Shown: positions 42,238-53,011 of the stretch, one piece after another | Layout of the letters: each line of letters starts with the position of its first letter | How positions within the stretch are numbered: position 1 is the first letter of the stretch | Assembly: GCF_001552655.1 (NCBI RefSeq) | Contig: NZ_BCRP01000006.1 | Coordinates: forward strand, 62,001-126,000 | DNA length: 64,000 nucleotides | Source of the DNA: Alicyclobacillus kakegawensis NBRC 103104 | GTDB taxonomy: Bacteria > Bacillota > Bacilli > Alicyclobacillales > Alicyclobacillaceae | Reading direction: 5' to 3' | Notes under the pieces: generated by a model | What the model saw: the letters and a program-made list of their open reading frames with translations, nothing else | The model's database searches: none | What the model was told of the DNA's origin: nothing | Program-made: the position numbers and the translations under genes

Positions 42238-43710
42238 TTACAAAAACTTGCGCTGCACCCGCCTGCCGTCGTAACTGAACAGGACCGCCCGGTCGTCCAC
42301 TACCGTCTCCAGGTGGCATCCGCGTCCCCACAACCGGTGCACGTACGGCAGCGTCTTTTCGACGTGCTTGAGGTCCAGTTCCACCCCTTCATAACCATGC
42401 TTCAGGTACAGCTCCCCATTATTGTTGTAATCCCCATCCTCCACCCAAATCGCCGGAATGCCCCCGTTGACCCGCGAGGCACAGAGGTGATCGCGCACCT
42501 TCTCCCAATCGGTCTCCACCACCTTCCATTCATTTCCTACTTTCTGGTACAGGTACAGATCCAGGTCTTCAATCAGGTCCTTGGTCAAGTAATTGCGCAG
42601 GAAGGAAACGTCCGTCTCCGTCTCGCGCACCTCAAACATTTTGTCCCGGCCCTGGCTCGGTTCCCGACCAAACCGTTCCCGCTCCTCCTCTGTAGGGTCA
42701 TTCCAACGCTTCTCAATATCTTCCCAGATGGCCAGTCCCAGCTGATACGGGTTGATGGTGGTGCGCGAGGGGAGCACGACACCGGCATGCATCTGCGCGA
42801 AATCGACGGCCTCCGCGTCCGTCAAATCCATCTCGCGCATGATGCGCAGGTGCCAATAGGTCGCCCAGCCCTCGTTCATGATCTTGGTTTCCAGCTGCGG
42901 CCAAAAGTACAGCATCTCTTCCCGGAGCAAGGAGAGGATATCCCGCTCCCACTCCTCCAGCACCCGGCTGTAGTCGATGAGGAACAGCATCAGGTCACGT
43001 TCCGGGACCAGCATTCGCTGGGTTGAGCGTCGAGCATAAGCGTCCGCCCCCGCCTGGTCGACCCCATGTTTCGCTTGCGACTCCGTCCCGCTCCCGCCGC
43101 TCTCCTCGCCAAGCCGCCACAAATCGTCGTAAGGTCCGGTGCGCGAGCGCGCCCGCTGCCGCTTGTCCTCGCGCAGGCGACGCATCCGTTCGCGCCGCAC
43201 CGCATCCGCGTGCCGCGAGGCATCCACGTGCTGCTGGAGGGCGATGCCGGCGTCCAGCACCTGTTCCACCCGCTGCCGCCCGTACTCCAGCTCGTACCGG
43301 CGCACCCGCTCCGCGTTCGCCGCCATCCTCTCCACCATGTCCCGCGAGGTTTGGGCAAAGGCGGAATTGTTCTTAAAGAAATCGGAGTGGCCGAGCACGT
43401 GCGCGCACACTGTCTTGTTCTGCAGCAGCGTGTTTCCGTCCAGCAAAAACGCGTATGACGGGTTCGAATTGATGACCAGTTCGTAGATGCGGCTGAGACC
43501 AAAATCGTACTCAAGCTTGAGGCGATGGAACGCCTTCCCGAAACTCCAATGGTTGAAACGCGTCGGCATGCCGTACGCGCCGAACGTATAGATGACATCG
43601 GACGGGCACACCTCGTACCGCATCGGAAAGTAATCGAGGCCGAACCCGTCCGCAATCTCCATGATCCGCTCTATCGAACGCTCCAGTTCCTTCAGCTCCG
43701 CGTCGTTCAT
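42238..43710 (-). CDS. spoVR: SpoVR family sporulation protein
   Basis: The 490-residue protein matches SpoVR throughout: LDYFPMRYEVCPSDVIYTFG near the N-terminus, MPTRFNHWSFGKAFHRLK, AHVLGHSDFFKNN with its histidines, and INPYQLGLAIWEDIEKRW. In B. subtilis SpoVR is needed for normal spore cortex formation; the E. coli relative YcgB belongs to the RpoS-related yeaGH-ycgB set. The molecular activity is unknown. A charged insert rich in Arg/Glu (about residues 130-245) lies in the middle. It follows yhbH by 21 bases. Confidence 0.95.
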   Translation of the reverse strand: MNDAELKELERSIERIMEIADGFGLDYFPMRYEVCPSDVIYTFGAYGMPTRFNHWSFGKAFHRLKLEYDFGLSRIYELVINSNPSYAFLLDGNTLLQNKTVCAHVLGHSDFFKNNSAFAQTSRDMVERMAANAERVRRYELEYGRQRVEQVLDAGIALQQHVDASRHADAVRRERMRRLREDKRQRARSRTGPYDDLWRLGEESGGSGTESQAKHGVDQAGADAYARRSTQRMLVPERDLMLFLIDYSRVLEEWERDILSLLREEMLYFWPQLETKIMNEGWATYWHLRIMREMDLTDAEAVDFAQMHAGVVLPSRTTINPYQLGLAIWEDIEKRWNDPTEEERERFGREPSQGRDKMFEVRETETDVSFLRNYLTKDLIEDLDLYLYQKVGNEWKVVETDWEKVRDHLCASRVNGGIPAIWVEDGDYNNNGELYLKHGYEGVELDLKHVEKTLPYVHRLWGRGCHLETVVDDRAVLFSYDGRRVQRKFL

Positions 43711-43731
43711 CCAAGCCCCTCCCCATCTCCG

Positions 43732-44895
43732 TCACGCGGGCCGCGAGGCGTCGTCGCGGACGCTGAAAAACGCCTTCAGGGCTTGGTAGATTCCAGCCTT
43801 CTCGCGGATCACGACGGTCCGGAAATACGGATGATTGATCTTCCCGAAGGCGTTCATCAGAGTGGACCCGCGACCGTACTGATTGACTTCTGCGTAACCA
43901 AACATTTGCGATTGTTCGCACATTTTTTCCACCAACCGCACACACCGCTCATTGTCCGAAGTCAGATTGTCCCCGTCCGAGAAGTGTATCGGGTAGATGT
44001 TGTACCGCTGCGGCGGATACTCTTTCTCGATGAGCGTCAACGCGTACTCGTAAGCCGACGAGCAGATGGTGCCGCCGCTCTCCCCGCGGGTGAAGAAGTG
44101 CTCCTCGCTGACCTCGCGCGCCTCCGTGTGGTGGGCGATGTACCGGATTTGCACCGTCTCGTACTTGGTCCGCAAAAACCTCGTCATCCAGAAGAAAAAT
44201 GTGCGCGCGCAGTACTTCTCGAACAGCCCCATGCTGCCTGACGTGTCCATCATGGCGAGCACCACGGCTTGGGAATCAGGCTCCTCCACGTCCTCCCAGG
44301 TCTTGTAGCGCAAATCGTCCGGTCGTATCCGCCAGTTTAGGCCATCCTGGTGGGCGGATTCGCGCTGGCTGCGGCGAAGCGATTCCAGCAGCGTGCGCTT
44401 CTTGTCGATGTTGCTGGCCAAGCCGGTTTTTCGTACATCGCGGAAGTCGATGTCGCGCGTCACCACATCGTCCGGCGACTTGGGCTTGAGGTTGGGCAGG
44501 GTCAACTCGGAGAACAGCTCCGCTTCGATGTCCTCCAGCGCCACCTCCGCCTCCACGTAATCCACGCCGGGCAGGTTGCCGGCTCCCTGCCCCTGCCCGG
44601 GCTGCGGCGGCCCGTCGGAGGCAATCACGTCGCCCACCTGGGAGTCCCCTTTGCCCGTGCCGGCCTGCTTGCTCTTGTTGAAGTTGTAACGAAACCGGTA
44701 TTCCTCCAGGGAACGGATTGGAATCCGGACAATCTGCCGCCCATCGCTCATGATGATGCCTTCGTCGCTGATGAGGTCTGCCAGATTCTCCTTGATGGCC
44801 TGCTTGACCTTTTCTCGATGCCGTTCCTGATCCTGATACCCTTTTCGGTGCAGGGACCAGTCTTCCTTGCTGAGGGTGAACTGCGAGGCCGCCAT
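43732..44895 (-). CDS. yhbH: Sporulation protein YhbH (DUF444, von Willebrand A-like)
   Basis: ATG 44895 follows GAGGAGGGAG; the open frame reaches 44934 without need. The 387-residue protein has a charged N-terminal half with a short Gly/Gln/Pro stretch (about 77-107) and a vWA-like C-terminal half with a MIDAS motif DTSGSMG (Asp217, Ser219, Ser221). YhbH is mother-cell expressed in B. subtilis and always travels with PrkA and SpoVR. It sits 39 bases downstream of prkA. Confidence 0.95.
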   Translation of the reverse strand: MAASQFTLSKEDWSLHRKGYQDQERHREKVKQAIKENLADLISDEGIIMSDGRQIVRIPIRSLEEYRFRYNFNKSKQAGTGKGDSQVGDVIASDGPPQPGQGQGAGNLPGVDYVEAEVALEDIEAELFSELTLPNLKPKSPDDVVTRDIDFRDVRKTGLASNIDKKRTLLESLRRSQRESAHQDGLNWRIRPDDLRYKTWEDVEEPDSQAVVLAMMDTSGSMGLFEKYCARTFFFWMTRFLRTKYETVQIRYIAHHTEAREVSEEHFFTRGESGGTICSSAYEYALTLIEKEYPPQRYNIYPIHFSDGDNLTSDNERCVRLVEKMCEQSQMFGYAEVNQYGRGSTLMNAFGKINHPYFRTVVIREKAGIYQALKAFFSVRDDASRPA

Positions 44896-44934
44896 CACGC
44901 TCCCTCCTCTCACACCAGGGCGCTCGACAACCAC

Positions 44935-46833
44935 TCAGCGGTTGAGCAGGCTGCCGGTGTAGCGCAAAAGCTCGTTCGCGCAAACCGCGCAGTAGCCGTG
45001 TTCATCAATCAGCCGGGCCACGACCTCATTGACCTTCTTCAGCTGCGATTCATCCGGGGTCTTCGTCGATGTCGTGATCTTCACAATGTCCTTCAAATCG
45101 GCAAACAGCTTCTTCTCAATCGCCTCGCGCAGCCGTTCATGCGAGCGGTAGTCGAACTTTTTGCCGCGCCGTGCGTAGGTCGAGATGCGAATGAGGATCT
45201 CCTCGCGAAAGCTGCGCTTCGCGTTTTCCGAGATGCCAATCTGCTCTTCAATCGAACGCATGAGCTTCTCGTCCGGGTCCATCTCCTCGCCGGTCAGCGG
45301 GTCCTTGATCTTCTGCCAACTGCAGTACGCCTCGACATTGTCCAGGTAGTTCTCCAGCAGGGTTTTGGCCGATTCCTCGAAGGAGTAGACGAACGCCTTC
45401 TGCACCTCGGTCTTCGCCATCTCGTCATACTCCTTGCGGGCTGTCGCAATGAAGTTGAGCAGACGCTGTTTATCCTCTTTTGAAATCGACGCGTGTTGAT
45501 CCAGCCCGTCCTTGATCGCCCGCAGCACGTCCAAGGCGTTGATGCAGGTGGTGTCCTGGCGGACCAGGGCGGTCGAGATGCGGTTGATAATGTAGCGCGG
45601 GTCCAGCCCGAACATGCCTTCGTCCGGAAACTCTTCTTTGAGCTCCTTCACATCCGCGTCCTTGATGCCCTCCACAACCTGACCGTTGTAAACGTACAGC
45701 TTCTTGAGCAGATCGATGCCTTGCTTCTTGGACTCGCGCAGGCGGGTCAAAATCGAAAAGATGGCGGCCGTTCGCAGAGCATGCGGAGCGATGTGAATGC
45801 CTCGCAAATCGCTTTGCTTGACCAGTTTCTCGTAGATCTTAATCTCGTCGTCTACCCGCAGATTGTACGGAATGGGCATGACAATCATGCGCGACTGCAA
45901 CGCCTCGTTCTTCTTGTTGGCGATGAACGCCCTGTATTCCGCCTCGTTGGTGTGGGCTACAATCATCTCGTCTGCGGATATCAGGGCAAACCGGCCAGCC
46001 TTGAAGTTACCTTCCTGGGTCAGACTCAGCAAATGCCACAGAAACTTCTCGTCACACTTGAGCATCTCTTGAAACTCCATCAGCCCGCGGTTGGCCTTGT
46101 TCAACTCGCCGTCAAAGCGGTACGCGCGCGGATCGGATTCCGATCCGTACTCCGTGATGGTGGAAAAGTCGATGCTGCCGGTCAGGTCCGCGATATCCTG
46201 GGACTTGGGGTCGGACGGGCTGAAGGTGCCGATGCCCACGCGCTTGGTTTCCGACAGAATGACACGCTCCACGGGCACCTTCTCGATGTCGCCGCCAAAG
46301 TCCAGTTCCAAGCGCAGCTGGCAGGCTGGGCAGAGGTTGCCTTCAATGCGGGCGCCGTACTCGGCCGCGAACTCGTCGCGCAGCGCCTCCGGAATCAGGT
46401 GCAGCGGCTCTTCGTGCATCGGGCAGCCTTTGATTCCGTACAGGGCGCCCTGCGGGGTGCGGCTGTAGCGCTCCAGGCCGCGCTTGAGCATGGAGACAAT
46501 CGTCGATTTTCCGCCGCTGACCGGCCCCATGAGCAACAGGATGCGTTTGCGCACCTCAAGCCTGCGGGCCGCTGCGTGGAAATACTCTTCAACCAACCGC
46601 TCTATCGTGGCGTCCAGGCCAAACAGCTCGCGTTCAAAAAACCGGTAGCGCCGGCGGCCGTCTGCGTCGGTCTCGATGCCGGCGTCCGCAATCATATCGT
46701 AAATCCGGTTATGGGCCGTTTTCGCCACGTCGGGGTTTTGGCGGACAATCTCCAGGTAGTCGAGAAACGTTCCTTCCCAGCGCAACTCCTCTTCTTCGGC
46801 CCGATAGGCATTGAGACGAGAGAGAAAGCTCAT
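44935..46833 (-). CDS. prkA: PrkA family serine protein kinase / AAA protein
   Basis: The 632-residue protein has the PrkA AAA domain with Walker A GPVSGGKST (Lys109), YGIKGCPMHEEPLHLIP, and the C-terminal PrkA domain with GEEMDPDEKLMRSIEEQIGI. B. subtilis PrkA was described as a serine kinase and more recently as an AAA+ Lon-like ATP-dependent protease; it is made under sigma-E and supports sporulation through sigma-K. First gene of prkA-yhbH-spoVR, the same order as E. coli yeaG-yeaH with ycgB. ATG 46833 follows agggggatgacgtc. Confidence 0.95.
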   Translation of the reverse strand: MSFLSRLNAYRAEEEELRWEGTFLDYLEIVRQNPDVAKTAHNRIYDMIADAGIETDADGRRRYRFFERELFGLDATIERLVEEYFHAAARRLEVRKRILLLMGPVSGGKSTIVSMLKRGLERYSRTPQGALYGIKGCPMHEEPLHLIPEALRDEFAAEYGARIEGNLCPACQLRLELDFGGDIEKVPVERVILSETKRVGIGTFSPSDPKSQDIADLTGSIDFSTITEYGSESDPRAYRFDGELNKANRGLMEFQEMLKCDEKFLWHLLSLTQEGNFKAGRFALISADEMIVAHTNEAEYRAFIANKKNEALQSRMIVMPIPYNLRVDDEIKIYEKLVKQSDLRGIHIAPHALRTAAIFSILTRLRESKKQGIDLLKKLYVYNGQVVEGIKDADVKELKEEFPDEGMFGLDPRYIINRISTALVRQDTTCINALDVLRAIKDGLDQHASISKEDKQRLLNFIATARKEYDEMAKTEVQKAFVYSFEESAKTLLENYLDNVEAYCSWQKIKDPLTGEEMDPDEKLMRSIEEQIGISENAKRSFREEILIRISTYARRGKKFDYRSHERLREAIEKKLFADLKDIVKITTSTKTPDESQLKKVNEVVARLIDEHGYCAVCANELLRYTGSLLNR

Positions 46834-46916
46834 GACGTCATCCCCCTTTTGTCCGGGCCCGAGCCCTCGTGGTTCATCGCTTGGAATAACGAGACCTGCT
46901 CGCCCACAGTGTCCCA

Positions 46917-46939
46917 GTATCCGAGGATACGCGCCGTAT
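46917..46939. promoter_or_regulatory. Overlapping palindromes upstream of prkA
   Basis: GTATCC-GA-GGATAC (46917-46930) and ATACG-CGC-CGTAT (46927-46939) are two perfect short palindromes sharing four bases. They lie 84-106 bases before prkA in a 260-base gap. They could be operators for a sporulation regulator or a small RNA hairpin. No sigma-E promoter with correct spacing was found. Confidence 0.35.
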
Positions 46940-47093
46940 TTATCAGACTATATTCTCGCCACCCTTGGCCACATGCCCACGCCCACCCATGTCGCGAAGA
47001 TTTCGAATACAAGACCGGAGGCCGCGGGGTGTGAGGATTGCTTCTACTCTATGCACGACGAACGTAAGGTGTCCCACCGCCCCGCCCATGCTG

Positions 47094-47846
47094 TCACGCT
47101 CGGTGGGACAACAGCCGTTCATGCAACCAGTCCAGCGCCTGCGGCAGATGCCGTTGCCAGAAGCCCCAGACGTGCGTCCCGTCCGCCTCACGGTAGTCAA
47201 CCACCGCCCCCCGGGCCTCCAGCAGGGACCGCATCTGCCGATTGTAATGGTAAAAATCGAGTGTCCCATGTTCTTTCGTCTCCACGGCCGTCTCCTGCCG
47301 CCCGACCAGCATGTAGGCGCTGAGCCCGGACAGATTGGTCGCCTCCCTGACCCGTTCCTGCAGCGGCGGGTAATAAGCGCCCGAGAACAGCAGGAGCTGT
47401 CCAAACACGTCCGGATGCTGCAAGTGGATGGACAGGCTCGCCGCCGCTCCCAGCGAGACCCCCGCCATGAACCACTCCTCCCGTGCCGGGGAAATCGCGT
47501 ATTGCTCCTCGACAAAAGGAATGCACTCCTCCATGACGAAGCGGGTGTATGCCTCGTGCCGCTCACCGGATATGTCGTAATCGGCGCTGCGCAGCCGCGG
47601 GTTCATCGCCATGCAAACGATGACCATGGGGGACAAGCTTGCGCTCACCATCCGTTCGACGGCGATGGTGGCAATCCGCCCATGCGTGATGAATTCGTTG
47701 CCGTCATGGCAGAACAGCACGGGATAAGTCCCATTGGATGGGTAACCCGGAGGCAGACAGACTTTGATGGTTCGATCCTCCCAAAGATGGGAACTGTAGA
47801 TCTCGTGGCTCTCAATCACACGACGGGTGGACGCAGGCTCCGCCAT
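47094..47846 (-). CDS. Alpha/beta-hydrolase esterase (enterochelin-esterase-like)
   Basis: AGGAGGG precedes ATG 47846. The 250-residue protein belongs to the putative esterase family (Esterase D/Fes-like). It shows RTIKVCLPPGYPSNGTYPVLF at the N-terminus, the nucleophile elbow GVSLG (Ser131) and the catalytic His225 in DGTHVWGFW. No signal peptide is seen, so it acts in the cytosol. Relatives hydrolyse siderophore triesters (BesA, Fes) or other esters; no siderophore gene is nearby. It is divergent from pdhA. Confidence 0.87.
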   Translation of the reverse strand: MAEPASTRRVIESHEIYSSHLWEDRTIKVCLPPGYPSNGTYPVLFCHDGNEFITHGRIATIAVERMVSASLSPMVIVCMAMNPRLRSADYDISGERHEAYTRFVMEECIPFVEEQYAISPAREEWFMAGVSLGAAASLSIHLQHPDVFGQLLLFSGAYYPPLQERVREATNLSGLSAYMLVGRQETAVETKEHGTLDFYHYNRQMRSLLEARGAVVDYREADGTHVWGFWQRHLPQALDWLHERLLSHRA

Positions 47847-47944
47847 GACAATCCCTCCTGTTTCGGGTGGTGACCGGATTCGGCATCTGTTCTATAAACG
47901 CGGACGATATATTATATAACAGCCGATCCCTTTATTTTATTGGG

Positions 47945-47975
47945 ATTCGCACATCATGCGAATGTGTATTATAAT
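47945..47975 (+). promoter_or_regulatory. pdh promoter with overlapping inverted repeat
   Basis: A perfect TATAAT (47970-47975) has a -35-like TTCGCA (47946-47951) 18 bases upstream. ATTCGCA (47945-47951) and TGCGAAT (47957-47963) form a perfect 7-bp inverted repeat with a 5-base centre, covering the -35. This could be the operator of a repressor of the pdh operon. The wider gap (47847-48062) is strongly AT-rich and probably also contains the esterase promoter (TATAAT on the minus strand near 47915). Confidence 0.6.
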
Positions 47976-48047
47976 CAGTTACGGGTTCTGTATTAATCGT
48001 TGGCTGTCTCTGACTGCCTATTGTAAACCACGCGAGGAAAATTATAA

Positions 48048-49136
<1,089 letters not shown>

Positions 49137-49138
49137 CC

Positions 49139-50119
49139 ATGGCAGAATTGACAATGATTAAGGCCGTGACCAACGCGCTCGACCTCGAACTGGGGCGCGA
49201 TGAGAGGGTGCTCGTGTTCGGTGAGGACGTTGGCCGCAACGGCGGCGTGTTTCTCGCCACCGAAGGCCTGCAGGAGAAATACGGGGACCAACGCGTGTTC
49301 GACACCCCATTGGCCGAGTCGGGCATCATCGGACTGGCCAACGGTCTGGCCATGCAGGGATTTCGTCCGGTGGCGGAGATCCAGTTCTTTGGCTTCGTCT
49401 TTGAGGCGATGGACCAGATTGTCGGGCAGGCCGCCCGCACCCGCTACCGCACAGGCGGCCGTTTCAGCTGTCCCATCGTCATCCGCTCGCCCTTTGGCGG
49501 CGGCGTGAAGACGCCGGAACTGCACGCGGACAGCCTGGAGGGACTGTTTGTGCAATCCCCGGGCATCAAGGTGGTCGTCCCCTCCAACCCGTACGACGCC
49601 AAGGGTCTGCTCATCTCGGCGATTCGCGACAACGACCCCGTCCTGTTCCTGGAGCACATGCGCCTGTACCGGTCCCTGCGCCAGGAGGTGCCGGACGAGT
49701 CGTACACGATCCCGCTCGGCAAGGCCAATGTGGTCCGGCAGGGCAAGGACGTCACCGTCATCGCCTATGGATACATGGTTCACGTTGCGCAAAAAGCGGC
49801 CGAACAGTGGTCGAAGGAGAAAGGCGTCGAGGCTGAGGTCATCGACCTGCGCACCCTCAATCCGATTGACATTGAGACGATTGTCCAGTCCATCAAAAAG
49901 ACCCACCGCGCGGTCGTGGTCCAAGAGGCGCAGCGCTCAAGCGGAGCCGCGGCGGAAATCATCGCCCAGATTAACGAACACGCCATCTACCACTTGGAAG
50001 GCCCGGTGTTGCGCATCACGCCCCCGGATACGGTCTATCCGTTCGGCCTGATTGAAGACGAATGGCTGCCTGATGAGCAGCAGGTTGTGCGCGGTCTGGA
50101 TAGGGTCATGAGTCTGTAA
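49139..50119 (+). CDS. pdhB: Pyruvate dehydrogenase E1 component, beta subunit
   Basis: The start ATG is 2 bases after the pdhA stop. The 326-residue transketolase-like protein has [55 protein letters not shown] and the C-terminal [20 protein letters not shown]. These are the standard E1-beta segments that complete the TPP site. Together with PdhA it forms the alpha2beta2 E1 of the pyruvate dehydrogenase complex. Confidence 0.94.
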   Translation: MAELTMIKAVTNALDLELGRDERVLVFGEDVGRNGGVFLATEGLQEKYGDQRVFDTPLAESGIIGLANGLAMQGFRPVAEIQFFGFVFEAMDQIVGQAARTRYRTGGRFSCPIVIRSPFGGGVKTPELHADSLEGLFVQSPGIKVVVPSNPYDAKGLLISAIRDNDPVLFLEHMRLYRSLRQEVPDESYTIPLGKANVVRQGKDVTVIAYGYMVHVAQKAAEQWSKEKGVEAEVIDLRTLNPIDIETIVQSIKKTHRAVVVQEAQRSSGAAAEIIAQINEHAIYHLEGPVLRITPPDTVYPFGLIEDEWLPDEQQVVRGLDRVMSL

Positions 50120-50146
50120 GACGGTATCAGTCTGGAGGTGACTGAC

Positions 50147-51517
50147 ATGGGAGTCTACGCATTCCGGCTGCCGGAGCTCGGCGAAGGGCTGCACGAAGGC
50201 CGCCTGGAGAAGTGGTTGGTGAAACCTGGCGACACGGTGCAGGAAGACGACGCTCTGGCAGAGATTGAAAACGACAAGACGATGGTGGAATTACCCAGCC
50301 CGGTGGCCGGCAAGGTGCTGGAATTGAAAGTGGAAGAAGGAGCCACCGCCGTGGTGGGTGATATCCTGCTCACCTTCGAGGTCGAAGGCGAGGGCAACGC
50401 GGCGGAAACGGCAGACACCCCGGCGGCGCACGCCAGCGATGCGGGGGTGCAGGGCGCGGGTCTGGAATCCGTGACCGCCAGTGTGAAAAAGGAGAGCCAG
50501 GCCGCGCCTGAAACGCCGGCCCAGACGCCCGCGGCCGTCCAGGACGGCGCGCCCGGCGCCGAATTGGCCAGCCACGCCCACGAGGTGTTGGCCACCCCCG
50601 GTGTACGCAAGTACGCCCGGGAAAACGGGGTCGATATCACGAAAGTGCGGGGTACGGGCAACAACGGCAAGGTGACCAAGGAAGACGTGGACGCCTATCT
50701 CCGGGGTGGCCAGGCGAGCGCACCGGCCGCGGCCGCGCCGGAGGCCGCTCTCGGCGCTACGGCCCGTGCCCAGGCGCCGGCCGGCGCCCCGGCTGTCAGC
50801 GCATCCTACAACGAGGCGCTCGAAGAACGGCAGCCGCTGCCCAACATCCGCAAGCTCATCGCCCAGGCGATGGCGCGCTCAGCTTATACGGCTCCGCACG
50901 TCACGGTGATGGACGAGGCCGACGTCACCCAGTTGGTGCAGCTGCGCAAGGAGATCAAACCGCTCGCCGAAGAGCGCGGCGTCAAGGTCAGCTACCTGCC
51001 GTTCATCGTCAAGGCCATGGTGGCGGCGCTCAAGAAACACCCTGTGCTCAACTCCTCGCTGGACGAGGAAAAACAGGAACTGGTGTTGAAAAAGTACTAT
51101 CATATAGGCATCGCCACCGACACCGACAGGGGGCTGTTAGTCCCGGTCATCCGCGATGCAGACCGCAAGAGCATGTGGACCATCGCCGAAGAGATCAACG
51201 ATTTGGCCACCCGCGCTCGCGAGAACAAGCTGGGCCCGCAGGAGATCCGGGGCAGCACCATATCCATTACGAATATCGGATCGGTCGGCGGCATGTTCTT
51301 CACGCCCATCATCAATTATCCGGAAGTGGCCATCTTGGGTGTCGGCCGCATCACTGAGCGACCCATCATGAAAGACGGTGAAGTCGTTGGGGCGCAGATG
51401 CTGGCCCTCTCGCTGAGCTTTGACCATCGGGTGGTGGACGGTGCGCTGGCGCAGCGGTTCATCAATGAAATCAAGCGGCTGCTGGAGAACCCACGGCTGT
51501 TGCTCATGGAGGTGTGA
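50147..51517 (+). CDS. pdhC: Dihydrolipoamide acetyltransferase (E2)
   Basis: ATG 50147 follows TGGAGGTG. The 456-residue protein has one lipoyl domain (residues 3-78, lipoylated Lys44 in [14 protein letters not shown]). An Ala/Pro/Glu-rich linker follows, then the E1/E3-binding domain (about 148-183, [19 protein letters not shown]), a second Ala/Pro-rich linker, and the catalytic domain ending with [14 protein letters not shown], whose His and Asp are catalytic. It forms the core of the complex and transfers acetyl groups to CoA. Confidence 0.95.
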   Translation: MGVYAFRLPELGEGLHEGRLEKWLVKPGDTVQEDDALAEIENDKTMVELPSPVAGKVLELKVEEGATAVVGDILLTFEVEGEGNAAETADTPAAHASDAGVQGAGLESVTASVKKESQAAPETPAQTPAAVQDGAPGAELASHAHEVLATPGVRKYARENGVDITKVRGTGNNGKVTKEDVDAYLRGGQASAPAAAAPEAALGATARAQAPAGAPAVSASYNEALEERQPLPNIRKLIAQAMARSAYTAPHVTVMDEADVTQLVQLRKEIKPLAEERGVKVSYLPFIVKAMVAALKKHPVLNSSLDEEKQELVLKKYYHIGIATDTDRGLLVPVIRDADRKSMWTIAEEINDLATRARENKLGPQEIRGSTISITNIGSVGGMFFTPIINYPEVAILGVGRITERPIMKDGEVVGAQMLALSLSFDHRVVDGALAQRFINEIKRLLENPRLLLMEV

Positions 51518-51520
51518 CGA

Positions 51521-52930
51521 TTGGTCGTCGGTGAATTCACGCAGGAAGTGGACGTGCTCGTCATAGGGGCGGGGCCGGGCGGCTATGTGGCTGCCATCCG
51601 GGCCGCCCAACTGGGCAAGAGCGTGACCGTCGTAGACAAGGGAAACCTGGGCGGTGTCTGCCTGAACGTCGGATGCATTCCGTCCAAGGCGCTGATCAGT
51701 GCGGCTGAGTTTTACGAGCGCAGCAAGCAATCCCCGTTCCCGGGCGTCAACACCCAGGCGGAGCTGGATTTCGCCAAGGTCATGGAATGGAAGCAGTCGG
51801 TCGTGGAGAAGATGACCAGCGGCGTCAAGACCCTGTTCAAGGGCAACAAGATCAACTTCGTCCAGGGAGAGGCGTTCTTCTCCAAGGCGGACGAGGTTCG
51901 CGTCATGAAGGAGCATGAGAGCGAGCGCTACAAGTTCCAGCACTGCATCATTGCGACCGGATCGCGCCCGATTGAACTGAAGTCGCTGCCGTATGGCAAG
52001 CGCGTCATCACCTCGACGGAGGCGCTCTCACTGGACCACCTGCCGGAGAGCCTGGTCGTGGTCGGCGGCGGCTACATCGGCATCGAATTGGGACAGACCT
52101 TCGCCAAGTTCGGGTCGAAGGTGACCATCATCGAGGGAACGAAATCCATCCTGCCGACGTTTGACCCGCAGGCCGTGCGGCTGGTTCAACGCAACCTGAA
52201 AAAGCTCGGCGTCGAGGTGGTCACCGAGGCGTTCGCGCAGGGCGTCGAGGAGCGCGAGGACGGCGTGACCCTGACCTACAAGGCGGGCGACGCGGAGAAG
52301 TCGGTCCAGGCGGAGTACGTGCTGGTCACGGTGGGACGCCGCCCCAACACCGATGAACTCGGTCTGGAATCGATTGGTGTCAAGCTGAGCGACAAGGGTT
52401 TGATTGAGGTCGACGAGCAGTGCCGGACGAGTGTCCCCAACATCTACGCCATCGGGGACATCGTGGCCGGACCCGCGTTAGCCCACAAGGCGTCGTACGA
52501 AGGCAAGGTGGCGGCGGAAGTTATCGCCGGCAAGAAGAGCGCGGTGGATTACCGCTGCATCCCCTCCGTCGTCTTCTCCGATCCGGAGATTGCGAGCGTG
52601 GGCCTCAGCGAAGAGGAAGCCAAGGAGCAGTACGGAGAGGTGGCCACCGGGCGCTTCCCGTACGCAGCCAACGGCCGCGCGGTGGCGCTCAACGCCAGCG
52701 ATGGCTACATCAAGCTGGTGGCCGACAAGAAGAGCGGCTTGCTGGTCGGGGCGCAGGTCATCGGCCACGAGGCGTCCAACCTGATTGCGGAGTTGGGCCT
52801 GGCGATAGAGATGAGCGCCACGCTGGAGGACATTGCGCTGACCATTCACGCCCACCCCACCCTCGGCGAGATGGTCATGGAGGCGTCCGAGGTCGCTCTC
52901 GGCTCCCCCATCCACATCGTCAGCAAGTAA
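51521..52930 (+). CDS. pdhD: Dihydrolipoamide dehydrogenase (E3)
   Basis: TTG 51521 is 3 bases after the pdhC stop, with GGAGG 8 bases upstream. The 469-residue flavoprotein has the FAD motif VLVIGAGPGGYVAAIRAAQL, the redox disulphide GGVCLNVGCIPSK (Cys47, Cys52), the NAD motif VVGGGYIGIELGQTFAKFG and the catalytic pair His445-Glu450 (HAHPTLGE). It reoxidises the lipoyl groups of E2 with NAD+. Last gene of pdhABCD, followed by a terminator. Confidence 0.96.
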   Translation: MVVGEFTQEVDVLVIGAGPGGYVAAIRAAQLGKSVTVVDKGNLGGVCLNVGCIPSKALISAAEFYERSKQSPFPGVNTQAELDFAKVMEWKQSVVEKMTSGVKTLFKGNKINFVQGEAFFSKADEVRVMKEHESERYKFQHCIIATGSRPIELKSLPYGKRVITSTEALSLDHLPESLVVVGGGYIGIELGQTFAKFGSKVTIIEGTKSILPTFDPQAVRLVQRNLKKLGVEVVTEAFAQGVEEREDGVTLTYKAGDAEKSVQAEYVLVTVGRRPNTDELGLESIGVKLSDKGLIEVDEQCRTSVPNIYAIGDIVAGPALAHKASYEGKVAAEVIAGKKSAVDYRCIPSVVFSDPEIASVGLSEEEAKEQYGEVATGRFPYAANGRAVALNASDGYIKLVADKKSGLLVGAQVIGHEASNLIAELGLAIEMSATLEDIALTIHAHPTLGEMVMEASEVALGSPIHIVSK

Positions 52931-52951
52931 TGAAACTCCACAAAAGCGAGG

Positions 52952-52988
52952 ACGTCCCGCCATCCGCAAGGAGGCGGGACGTTTCTTG
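52952..52988 (+). terminator. Intrinsic terminator of the pdh operon
   Basis: ACGTCCCGCC (52952-52961) pairs perfectly with GGCGGGACGT (52973-52982) around an 11-base loop, then TTTCTT. It starts 22 bases after the pdhD stop. Confidence 0.9.
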
Positions 52989-53011
52989 CCGCGCGGGTGA
53001 GCGGCCGCTGT

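Noticed and set aside
46940-46975. Sigma-E promoter before prkA
   Set aside because: GAATATA on the minus strand resembles a -35, but the only -10-like octamer lies 17 bases on, too far for the expected 13-15.
45493-47034. 513-codon plus-strand open frame opposite prkA
   Set aside because: Composition is Arg/His/Gln-rich with no family match, and prkA on the minus strand is unmistakable. High GC makes such antisense frames common here.
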